The notes under the pieces: model-generated
Told to the model about the DNA's origin: nothing
Database searches by the model: none
Seen by the model: only the letters and a program-made list of their open reading frames with translations
In this document: piece by piece, positions 16,265 to 24,391 of the stretch
Position numbering within the stretch: position 1 is the stretch's first letter
Layout: each line of letters starts with the position of its first letter
Source of the DNA: Novosphingobium rosa NBRC 15208
GTDB taxonomy: Bacteria > Pseudomonadota > Alphaproteobacteria > Sphingomonadales > Sphingomonadaceae
Direction: 5' to 3'
DNA: 57,139 nt
NCBI RefSeq assembly: GCF_001598555.1
Contig: NZ_BCZE01000055.1
Coordinates: 1-57,139 of the forward strand
Position numbers and translations under genes: made by a program

Positions 16265-16289
16265 AACGCGCGATGGCAGTGCAGGTTCA
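16265..16289 (-). promoter_or_regulatory. Weak candidate EcfG-type promoter for the SDR-DUF3175-DUF421 operon
   Basis: On the minus strand TGAAC (16289-16285), 16 bases, CGTT (16268-16265); one mismatch to GGAAC-N16-CGTT. The -10 lies 26 bases before the SDR start codon, a suitable distance. The match is short and could be chance. Confidence 0.3.
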
Positions 16290-16527
16290 TTCTCCTGCGA
16301 CCAGACGTTTCGCTGTTGCCAGATCTGCGACGAACGCCCTTCTTTCCCGCTGCTACTTCCCGCTTTTGCCGGGGCGCGGCAGAAGGAAGGATAGCTCGTG
16401 AGCGGTTATCCGCGTGAGGAAATCATCGAGTGAAACGATCGCTTTTCCTTGGTCGCGCGCGAAAATCATGGGTTACGAAGCGCCGCTTATCGAGAAAACA
16501 GGGATCCAACCGGCAGCCCGACGTCGC

Positions 16528-17511
16528 TCACAAGGGGGTTGTTATGGTGCAAACGACACCTGCTGGCTCGAAGGAGATATCAACCTTGCCATCGGGCTGC
16601 GCGTGCAGGCCAGTTTGAATCAGCTTGGTTCCGAAGCCTTTGCGGCTTGGAGGCGTTACCGTCGGGCCGCCCCGTTCGACCCACGTCAGGCTCAGCATCG
16701 AGTCGTTCGTCAATGACCAGGTGATCCGAACAAGCCCTCCATCAACGCTCAACGCGCCATATTTGGTCGCACTGGTAGCCAGCTCATTGATGCCCAAAGC
16801 GAGGTTTACTGCGAGGGCGGGAGACAACGCCAGCCTGGGGCCAGCCATTCTTATCCTGCTTTGACCGGGCGGACAGTAAGGGGCCAAGCACGTCTGAAGC
16901 AGGCCGTCGATGTTGACCCGATCATCCTGCCGCTTCGCGATCAGCTCGTGAGCGTGCGACAGTGCGGCCAGGCGGCCCTGGAAATCAGCCTTGATTTGAG
17001 CCGGTGCCTCCCGGAACGTCTGCCGGGCAATCCCTCCGGCGACCGCTAGCGTGTTTTTCACGCGATGGTTCAACTCTTGGACCACCAACTGACGCTCAGC
17101 GTCGAGCTTTGTGCGCGCTACATCGGCTTTCTCGATTGCGTTCTGGTAATAGGCGATAACCCAGAGCACCAAAAGCTCACTAAGCATGGTGACGACTATA
17201 GCCACCGCCTCTTTGGCCGAAGCAAGGGCGAATGAGTACCGCGGCGCAAAAACGACATACCAGATGAGGCAATGGCCGCTGATCAAGGCAGCTAAACCTG
17301 CCCGCCAACCCGCAAGGATGGTGGCGACAGCAACTGAGCCATAAGACGAGGGCGAAGGGCGTTTCCCCGCCCATTAAAGGGCTAAGAGCAATTCGCAGGC
17401 ATGCAAGGCCAACCCCTAGCACCAATCCGACAATGATGCCCGCAAACCACGTTCCGAGCGGATGCCGCCGGTGGTAATAAAGGGCGCGAGCATGAATGTT
17501 TTGCTGTTCAT
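16528..17511 (-). pseudogene. HWE/HisKA_2-type sensor histidine kinase, frameshifted
   Basis: The C-terminal 250 residues are an intact kinase core: phosphoacceptor block ELNHRVKNTLAVAGGIARQTF, then NLALGINELATSATKYGAL (N-box) and KGFGTKLI (G-box), typical of HWE/HisKA_2 kinases. The membrane-spanning input region continues in another frame (GIIVGLVLGVGLACLRIALSPLMGGETPFALVLW) and rejoins the kinase frame at about 17330-17350, where SVAVATILAGWRAGLAALI appears in the kinase frame. A good start (ATG 17511 with AAGGAG) is again in the kinase frame, so two compensating indels would be needed. HWE kinases feed PhyR in the alphaproteobacterial general stress response. Sequencing error is a real alternative to true decay. 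Confidence 0.75.
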
Positions 17512-17754
17512 GGCCGATGCTCCTTGAGGCGCAGCATCGCAAGCCGGGCAACTCATGCTTACAGATCAATCGCCTCCGCCGCCACCCTTCTTCGCTCTTC
17601 GCATTTCCAACCTTCGAAGAACGAGGCTCTGCCGCCGCCTTCAAGCTGATGCGACATGGCGACGTTTCTCCTTGGATCAGAGGCTTGTAGCTGCAGCAGC
17701 GAAGTCCACCTAAGGATTTCGGGGCAAGTGCGTTCGAGCGTTCTTTCAATGCGC

Positions 17755-18543
17755 CTAGGCGTCGCTAAGCTCGATCCACACGGGTGCATGATCGCTGGTT
17801 TTCTCCCAGCCACGAACACCTGTATCCACTTGAGCATCGCGCAGCATGGCGGTAGCGAGCGGATTGAGCAGCACATGGTCGATCCGCAGACCGGCGTTGC
17901 GTTCAAAGGCGTGGCGCAGATATTTCCAGAAGGTGTAGACAACCTCATCAGGGTGGCGCTCGCGCAATGCGTCACACCACCCTTGATCGAGGAGCCGGGC
18001 ATAGGCTTGGCGCACTTCGGGGGAAAAAAGGGCGTCATCCCGCCAGCGCTCGGGCGCGTAGACGTCGAGTTCTGTGGGCATGACGTTGAAATCGCCCATG
18101 CAGATGACCGGCGCGTCGAGGGAGATCAGCGTTGCGAGGTGCTGTTCGAGCCGCGCAAACCAGGCGAGCTTGAAATCGAATTTAGGTCCGGGGCGCGGAT
18201 TGCCGTTGGGCAGGTAAAGCCCGGCAATCAGCACGCCGTTGACGGCCGCTTCGATGTAGCGGCTTTGTGTGTCGTCCGGATCACCGGGCAGACCACGCCG
18301 TGTTTCGTGAATCTCGCCGACGCGGCTGAGGATAGCGACCCCGTTCCAACTTTTCTGACCATGCCATATTGACCGGTAACCAGCATCGAGCAGCGCGGCT
18401 TCCGGGAATTTGTCCTGCGGAGCCTTGAGCTCCTGAAGGCAGACGATGTCCGGCTCGGCATATTCGAGCCAGCGGAGGAGAACCGGCAAGCGCCCATTGA
18501 CGCCGTTCACATTGTAGGTGGCAATTTTCAAGGTCAGCCCCAT
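17755..18543 (-). CDS. xthA: Exodeoxyribonuclease III
   Basis: 262 aa EEP-fold nuclease. Motifs in order: KIATYNVNGVNGR at the N-terminus, CLQELKAPQDKFP (catalytic Glu) near 35, SWNGVAILSR, LYLPNGNP, GDFNVMPTELDVY near 150, LRIDHVLLN near 220 and TSDHAPVW near 250, all the metal and catalytic residues of XthA. Removes 3' blocks and cleaves at abasic sites in base excision repair. ATG 18543 is used to match the family; ATG 18549 is equally possible. Single gene, downstream of no obvious operon partner. Confidence 0.95.
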   Translation of the reverse strand: MGLTLKIATYNVNGVNGRLPVLLRWLEYAEPDIVCLQELKAPQDKFPEAALLDAGYRSIWHGQKSWNGVAILSRVGEIHETRRGLPGDPDDTQSRYIEAAVNGVLIAGLYLPNGNPRPGPKFDFKLAWFARLEQHLATLISLDAPVICMGDFNVMPTELDVYAPERWRDDALFSPEVRQAYARLLDQGWCDALRERHPDEVVYTFWKYLRHAFERNAGLRIDHVLLNPLATAMLRDAQVDTGVRGWEKTSDHAPVWIELSDA

Positions 18544-18709
18544 ATGCATGTGCGCGGGGTGATCAGCTCGGCTTCAGGCAGCGGTTGCCTTTGAACGAAA
18601 CAGTGCGCTGCCCCTCATCTCGGGGGTGGCGATATGGAACTGTGTGGGTATGCCGACTTTTCCATTTCTTCGGTCATTACCTGTCGCACATTGAACCGGC
18701 GGTAGTGTG

Positions 18710-18889
18710 TCAATCATCCGGGTCGATTTTGGCTCGGTCTGCCTCGGGATAATCTTCTGGCGTCACCTGGCCAACATTCGATCGGTCCTCGGTCTTTTCA
18801 GGCTTCTGACTGCCCGGTGTTTCCAGATCCGGAGCGTCGGGAGTCGGGATAACATCGCCCAATGGGCCTTCACGCTTCTGATCAACCAT
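18710..18889 (-). CDS. Small acidic, Pro-rich protein (59 aa)
   Basis: ATG 18889 is preceded by AAGGATTTGACCG, a good ribosome-binding site. The 59-residue product has the internally patterned sequence GDVIPTPDAPDLETPG and ends VTPEDYPEADRAKIDPDD; it is rich in Asp, Glu and Pro and has no hydrophobic core, so it is probably disordered. I recall similar short proteins in other sphingomonads. Function unknown. It is downstream of the heme-oxygenase-like gene on the same strand with an 86-base gap. Confidence 0.65.
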   Translation of the reverse strand: MVDQKREGPLGDVIPTPDAPDLETPGSQKPEKTEDRSNVGQVTPEDYPEADRAKIDPDD

Positions 18890-18975
18890 CGGTCAAATCC
18901 TTGTGGAAGAGTGATAAAGTCTCTGTCAGTGGATCGTAGGGCCTCGTCCGCCAAATCGTGTTTGGAGTGCCAGGG

Positions 18976-19866
18976 TCAATCCCAAAGATGCCGTCGATAG
19001 CGCTCAAAGCAGCGGGCGCCGCAACGCAATCGGATGAGCGCGCCTTCAGCAATGGCCCGTGCGCGAGCGGGATTCTCTCGAATGGCCGGTGTCAACGCCT
19101 CGCGGTTCCAGTCCTGGCTGTGCTTGACATCGAGGACAGCATGAAGATCGAAGTAACGCCGCTCCTTCCCTGATAAGCCAACCCGCCGCAGCCCCTGTGC
19201 AACGAGCGCGGAGCGACCGGGAGCTGTCAATTCGATCACTCCAAGCGCTCCCACAGAATGCCAGGCATAACGCCGCGACGATGCCATGGCTGTCATGGCG
19301 TTGGCCAAGGCAAGGCTTTCCCAAACCGTCGTCTGGATCGAAGGCTGGACCTCCAACGTGTCCACCAAAGCATCAAGCATAGGACCATGCATTCCGCGTA
19401 AGTTTCCGCGACCCATTTCATCCCAGTAATTGCGGGCCAGTTCCAGCTTGGGCCCGACAGGCAGCTTGACCTGCGTCATGGCGACCAGATCGTCGAACCC
19501 GGCTTCCCCGGCGGCTTCCTGTTCGAAAAACCAGCGTAGCTCGTCGCGAGACGCTTCCTCAGCCAGCCACGGAAAGAGCGGATCCCCTTGCCCCGGCCCA
19601 TCTGCTTTGAGAGCCTCGAACCATTCCACGAATGTGGTAGCCTCCGTCGGGACGTCAGCAGCTTCGGCTCTCGTCTCGTCGCGCAGTTCTTCAAGGAAGC
19701 CGCCTTGAAGGCGAACCATTTTATGATCCCGCTCAAGTTCTTCCTGCCAATCACCATCAGCTAGGCCCGGCGCCAAACGCAGCCTGTTCCAATCAGCGAG
19801 CCCGCGCTGAAAGTCATCGTTGAGGAATTGCGAAGCTCTCTCTCGCTGGTGAAATCTCGTAGCCAT
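18976..19866 (-). CDS. Iron-containing redox enzyme, heme-oxygenase-like fold
   Basis: 296 aa, all-helical in appearance. The run ELRWFFEQEAAGEAGFDDLVAM (about 110-130), ELARNYWDEMGRG, MHGPML, YAWHSVGALGVIE and RYFDLHAVLDVKHSQDW supplies the Glu/His/Asp ligands expected of the heme-oxygenase-like diiron oxidase/oxygenase superfamily (iron-containing redox enzyme family). Soluble and without a signal peptide. Members modify amino- or fatty-acid-like substrates in natural-product pathways, but many, like this, are orphans. No biosynthetic partners are adjacent. Confidence 0.8.
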   Translation of the reverse strand: MATRFHQRERASQFLNDDFQRGLADWNRLRLAPGLADGDWQEELERDHKMVRLQGGFLEELRDETRAEAADVPTEATTFVEWFEALKADGPGQGDPLFPWLAEEASRDELRWFFEQEAAGEAGFDDLVAMTQVKLPVGPKLELARNYWDEMGRGNLRGMHGPMLDALVDTLEVQPSIQTTVWESLALANAMTAMASSRRYAWHSVGALGVIELTAPGRSALVAQGLRRVGLSGKERRYFDLHAVLDVKHSQDWNREALTPAIRENPARARAIAEGALIRLRCGARCFERYRRHLWD

Positions 19867-20097
19867 GATGCACCCATTCTCGCAAACTTGTCTGCTGAAG
19901 AAAGGGGCAGGGCTTGGCTTTGTTCGTCGTCCAGCGCCGCAATCGCATTAACCCAGATCAACCTCATCTGAAGGCGGGGGCATGCAACTATCTGGAAACA
20001 CGTGCTATGAAGGTGTTCTGCGAGACGCCGCCTGCTCGGCGCTTGAGGCGGGGTGAAAAAAAGACGGGATTAAATGCAAAGGTCGATGGTCGCGAGC

Positions 20098-21000
20098 CTA
20101 AAGCTCATGCCGGACCTGCGCATGGGCCAACACCGCAAACAGCCCCGTGCCGCCGATCACATTACCGATGAAGGTCGGCAGCATGATGCCTGCCAGCGCA
20201 TGCAGCACTGTGGTCTTGCCCCTCAGCGCCAGCAGCCAGGCCTCGCCCGATCCGGCCACCACATGGGCAAAGCCGCCCAGGGAAATGAGATAGGTCAGCG
20301 TCACGATCACCCAGAACTCCTGCCCCTTTGAGGAGGGCAGCATCCAGGGCACCGCCGCAATCAGGAAACCGGCGGGAATGCCCATCCGCAAAGTCTGGAC
20401 GAAATTGCGATCGAGAAGATGGCCCGAAAGCTCAAGCATTGCCTGATGCTGACGCGCGGTGATGATCCATTCCTGATCGAAGGTGACGGCGATCAGCAGT
20501 GTGCCCGCCAGATTGGCCCCCAGCACCAGAAACCAGAAGCGCAGCAGCCGCAACACATTGGACCTAGTCGGATGCGTGGCGACCGGAATCACCGCCGAGA
20601 GCGTGCTTTCGGTGAAAAGCTGGAGATGGCCCAGAATCACGATCAAAAAGCCCACCGTATAGCCAAAACAGGTCACCAGCGGGCGCCATGGCTCATCGGG
20701 CAGCATCATCTCCAGCTGCGCCTGCGCCAGGATCGAGGCGCAGATGCCGATGCCGCCCGCTAGCCCCGAAAAGAGCAGCGAGAGTGCCGGTCGCTCCATC
20801 TCCTCATCGCCGTGGCGGCGCACAACCTCGTGGATGATCCGGGTGTTGGCAGCCTGTTTCTCCACGACGACAGCACGCTCCTCATCGGTGAGGGCGATGT
20901 CGCGTTCACGTGCCGCCAGATCCTGGTCATCTGGGGTGGCTGTCTGGGCAGACAGAGTTTGATCTGGAGATAGGGGCTTGCCGTCGTGCGCGCTCGTCAT
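20098..21000 (-). CDS. Formate/nitrite transporter (FNT) family channel
   Basis: 300 aa. A charged cytoplasmic N-terminus of about 70 residues precedes six hydrophobic helices, starting LSLLFSGLAGGIGICASILAQAQL; the FTESTLSAVIP and GGFAHVVAGSGEAWL blocks correspond to the duplicated FNT pore elements and their conserved polar residue. The general layout matches YfdC/YrhG-like FNT proteins rather than FocA itself, so the anion carried is uncertain. Divergent from the small gene at 21293. Confidence 0.9.
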   Translation of the reverse strand: MTSAHDGKPLSPDQTLSAQTATPDDQDLAARERDIALTDEERAVVVEKQAANTRIIHEVVRRHGDEEMERPALSLLFSGLAGGIGICASILAQAQLEMMLPDEPWRPLVTCFGYTVGFLIVILGHLQLFTESTLSAVIPVATHPTRSNVLRLLRFWFLVLGANLAGTLLIAVTFDQEWIITARQHQAMLELSGHLLDRNFVQTLRMGIPAGFLIAAVPWMLPSSKGQEFWVIVTLTYLISLGGFAHVVAGSGEAWLLALRGKTTVLHALAGIMLPTFIGNVIGGTGLFAVLAHAQVRHEL

Positions 21001-21292
21001 GCTCGAACTCCCGCGCCCTTACCGCAGGGTGCTAAGCGTTCCAATGCTTGAGAAGGCTTTTTGCTGCAGCGCGATAGGGATGCCGTGCGAAGCCCAGCTT
21101 CGGTCAGCCGCTGAACTGATCCGAGGTGATTTCGGGCGGCGCGGTTTTCTGGAATATCGATGTCGGACAGCGGTTCAACACCGGGCAGATCGGTGTCAGT
21201 GGATCGGGTCGGCCGGCCATGGCTTTCCTCCGGACAGGAAGGGAGTAGCGCCCGACGCAACAGGTTCCTGCAAGCTGCAACAGGAGGTCTAT

Positions 21293-21625
21293 CTGGCTGA
21301 GAGCAAACCGTCTCATCCCGTCACGCCTGATGGCCGCTATCTGGTGGTACGCGGCAGGCTGTGGCGCACCGCCAATCCGGCCCTCTCCGAGGACCTGCGT
21401 GACCGCCTCGTCCATGAACTTATGGAAGCGCGCCGCGCGATCCGGGACGCCCGATTGGCCGGAGACAAGCCTCGTGAAAACGAAGCTCACCAGCGCGTCC
21501 ACGCCACCAAGCAGGCCTTGGGCGAGCGGGGTACCGTGTGGTGGGCGGATGGCGCACCAGATTACAACCGCCATCTTGCGAAAAATACGCCTTATGCTGG
21601 CTGGTTTGCTGCGCTGGCACCGTGA
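21293..21625 (+). CDS. Conserved hypothetical protein with apparent CTG start (110 aa)
   Basis: The conserved region begins HPVTPDGRYLVVRGRLWRTANP and ends WWADGAPDYNRHLAKNTPYAGWF, a pattern I know from uncharacterised proteobacterial proteins with N-termini close to HPVTPDG. A strong AGGAGGT at 21282-21288 stands five bases before CTG 21293, and no ATG, GTG or TTG lies in frame at that place. The frame is open much further upstream (from 20978) but that part is unrelated. So a CTG start, or a mutated ATG, is the simplest reading. Confidence 0.75.
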   Translation: MAESKPSHPVTPDGRYLVVRGRLWRTANPALSEDLRDRLVHELMEARRAIRDARLAGDKPRENEAHQRVHATKQALGERGTVWWADGAPDYNRHLAKNTPYAGWFAALAP

Positions 21626-21727
21626 TCATTGCGATCTGGGGCAATTCGCTTCGAAGTGACAGCCTTCATTTAAAGTTCGCTTCACTGTGTCACTTCATCG
21701 GCAACATGCCAGTCTTCTGAGTTCCGT

Positions 21728-24199
21728 TTATTTATGTTCCAACATAGTTCGGATCTTGGAGGACAGATGCTCAATGGTGAAAGGCTTTGTGATCAATTCC
21801 ATGCCTGTTTCCAACATGCCATTACCGACCGCAGCCTTATGCGCATAGCCTGTCATGAAAAGGATTTTCAACTCAGGCCGAGCAAGGCGACCAGCATCGG
21901 CGAGGTGTCGTCCGTTAAGCCCGGGCAGACCCACGTCGGTGACGAGCAAATCAATTCTGACACCTGATTGCAGCACCTCAAGGCCGCCCGGGCCATCAAT
22001 CGCCTCGATTGTTTGAAATCCGAGGTCTCCGAGCGCCTCGATGACAAGTCCCCGAACGGCTGGTTCATCCTCGACCACCAGAACGGTACCTTGGGCAGAA
22101 ATGGTCGCTTGCAGCTCGCCATCGTCCGAAGGTTGATCTTCCTCTCCCGCCTGCATGTCACGCGGAAAAACCAGTGTCACACTGGTGCCTTGCCCCGGCG
22201 CGCTATCCAGGGCGATATGGCCACCAGACTGCCGAACGAAGCCATAGATCATCGAGAGCCCCAATCCCGTCCCCTGCCCGATCGGCTTGGTTGTAAAGAA
22301 AGGCTCGAATACCTTTGCTTGCGTGTCGCTGGTCATACCCGTGCCGGTGTCCGTCACGCGTAGACTGACATATTCACCGGATTTAACGTCTCGAATTCGA
22401 TCATCCTGCGTGACAGTCACATTCGTTGCCTCAATTGTCAGGCTACCCCCATTCGGCATGGCATCACGGGCATTGATAGCCAGATTGAGAATTGCGCTTT
22501 CAAGCTGATTGACGTCACAACGGACAGGCCAAAGCCCGCTGGCTGAATGGGAGGAAAATTCAATGGCCTCGCCGATCGAGCGGCGTAAGAGCTCATCCAT
22601 ACCTTCGATCAGTTCCTCGACGTCCACCCTTCTGGTATCGAGCGATTGGCGTCGCGAAAAAGCAAGCAGCCGTTGTATGAGTCCCGCCGCGCGCAAGGCA
22701 CAAACCTTGGCCACATCCACATAACGAGGGATATCAACGTCACGGCCCTGCGCCGCGCGTCGCTCCATCACCTCGAGCGAGCCGATGATCCCGGTCAGCA
22801 AGTTATTGAAGTCGTGAGCGATCCCGCCGGTGAGCTGTCCCACCGCTTCCATCTTTTGTGCTTGCCGAAGCGCCTCCTCGGCTTCGGCCAGGGCCGCTGC
22901 TGCGATCTTCTGCTCGGTGATGTCCCGCCCGTAGCCGTAGACCAGCCCATCTTCCTGGGCTGTACGCCATGAAATCCAGCGCACCTTACCATCGAGAGTA
23001 CGGAACCGATTTTCAAAGCCGGCCAGATCCTTATCGCCCACCGCCTCCTCCAACGCAGCCTGGCTCGCGAGGACATCGCCGGGTTCCATAAATGTCTCGA
23101 AGTGCTGGCCAACAACCTCATGGGCCTCATGACCTAAAATCCTGGTCCATGCCGGACTTACCGAACGGAAAAGCCCATCCGCTCCGATCACCACCATAAG
23201 GTCGCGAGAGTGCGACCAAATGCGATCTGCTCGCTGACGTTCATGCTGCAGGGCCGCAACACTCACCAATGCGCCGCTGATTTGGCCTGCAATCAGAACC
23301 GCAAAATCCTCCAGTTTACCCTGTGTCCTGAAAGGCTGCCCACGGAATGGATTGAGAGCCAGGATCAATGATCCAAGCAAGTGTTCTCCCAGCCCCCCGC
23401 GCAATGGAACAACAATCGCCTCTACAGGAGAATTCTGCCAATCGCCGGTTGGATAGGTTGGGCCGACCGGAAGTGCGAATGTATCGACGCTGTCAACCTC
23501 CGTCGGCCAGGCAAGCGCCTCAAGGTGCCTGCTATCGTCATGACAAGCAACATATCCGTGGTCGCCGCCGTCATTGAATTGAAGCAAAGCGAAGGGGAAA
23601 TCCTTGCGGTAAGCACTCAGGACATTCTGAACGGCCCGACGCACCGCCTGATGGTCGAGGCTGCCTGCAACCTCCGATCCGAGCGAGCGCAGCATGGCCA
23701 GGTGTCGCTCGCTGACCACCCTCTCGGTTTCTTCATTCACGATACATAGCAGCCCGGCAACCTTGCCCTGATCATCAAAAAGCGGGCTGTAGGAAAAGCT
23801 GTGATAGGTCTCCTCGGGGAAGCCGCTGCGTTCCAGCAGCAGTAGCAAGGCATCGTTCCATGTGGATTGACCTTGAGCCACAGCGGCAACCTGATCTTCA
23901 ACCTCGGCATAGACCTCGGCCCAGACCTCACGGAAGGGCTCCCCCAGCATGGTGGGGTGCTTTATGCCAAGGGTCGGGATATACGCATCATTGTAGAAAA
24001 AATGCAGGTCAGGGCCCCAGCCCAACCACATTTCGAAACGCGAGGTCAGCAGCATACGCAGCGCTGATTTCAGACCTTCAGGCCAGTTGGTCGGGCAGCC
24101 AAGCGGTGTCGCGGACCAGTCCGTCTCCCGCATTCGCCGGCTCATATCGCTGTTGCCCGGGAAAATGGACTCCAAAAGCGTTGACCCGACCCTCAGCAT
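21728..24199 (-). CDS. PAS/GAF hybrid sensor histidine kinase with C-terminal receiver
   Basis: About 823 aa. N-terminal PAS-like module (DWSATPLGCPTNWPEGLKSA to about residue 165), a GAF-like segment (about 180-335), a PAS domain with PAC-type end (GYGRDITEQK, about 345-450), HisKA with phosphoacceptor His in GGIAHDFNNLL, HATPase with NARDAMPNGG and GTGLGLSMIYGFV, and a receiver with phosphoacceptor Asp in LLVTDVGLPG. No membrane segment, so it senses a cytoplasmic cue. ATG 24199 follows GAGGGG; a TTG at 24232 is in frame. The same architecture recurs at 28784-32299. Confidence 0.92.
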   Translation of the reverse strand: MLRVGSTLLESIFPGNSDMSRRMRETDWSATPLGCPTNWPEGLKSALRMLLTSRFEMWLGWGPDLHFFYNDAYIPTLGIKHPTMLGEPFREVWAEVYAEVEDQVAAVAQGQSTWNDALLLLLERSGFPEETYHSFSYSPLFDDQGKVAGLLCIVNEETERVVSERHLAMLRSLGSEVAGSLDHQAVRRAVQNVLSAYRKDFPFALLQFNDGGDHGYVACHDDSRHLEALAWPTEVDSVDTFALPVGPTYPTGDWQNSPVEAIVVPLRGGLGEHLLGSLILALNPFRGQPFRTQGKLEDFAVLIAGQISGALVSVAALQHERQRADRIWSHSRDLMVVIGADGLFRSVSPAWTRILGHEAHEVVGQHFETFMEPGDVLASQAALEEAVGDKDLAGFENRFRTLDGKVRWISWRTAQEDGLVYGYGRDITEQKIAAAALAEAEEALRQAQKMEAVGQLTGGIAHDFNNLLTGIIGSLEVMERRAAQGRDVDIPRYVDVAKVCALRAAGLIQRLLAFSRRQSLDTRRVDVEELIEGMDELLRRSIGEAIEFSSHSASGLWPVRCDVNQLESAILNLAINARDAMPNGGSLTIEATNVTVTQDDRIRDVKSGEYVSLRVTDTGTGMTSDTQAKVFEPFFTTKPIGQGTGLGLSMIYGFVRQSGGHIALDSAPGQGTSVTLVFPRDMQAGEEDQPSDDGELQATISAQGTVLVVEDEPAVRGLVIEALGDLGFQTIEAIDGPGGLEVLQSGVRIDLLVTDVGLPGLNGRHLADAGRLARPELKILFMTGYAHKAAVGNGMLETGMELITKPFTIEHLSSKIRTMLEHK

Positions 24200-24391
24200 A
24201 GCCCCCTCAAATGTAACTGGTTCGCAGTCCAAAACGCACGAACCTTCTGTTAGCTCCGGAAGAAGATCTGTCCAAGATCAGCGGCTCGTCCGGTCGCCGA
24301 GCACGAAGGCAAAAAAATGCGCGCGCATGCGCCACGGTCTAGGCGATCGCAGCCCATGGGGGCTAAAAAGGCTAGCGTTCACGCCTCTTCA

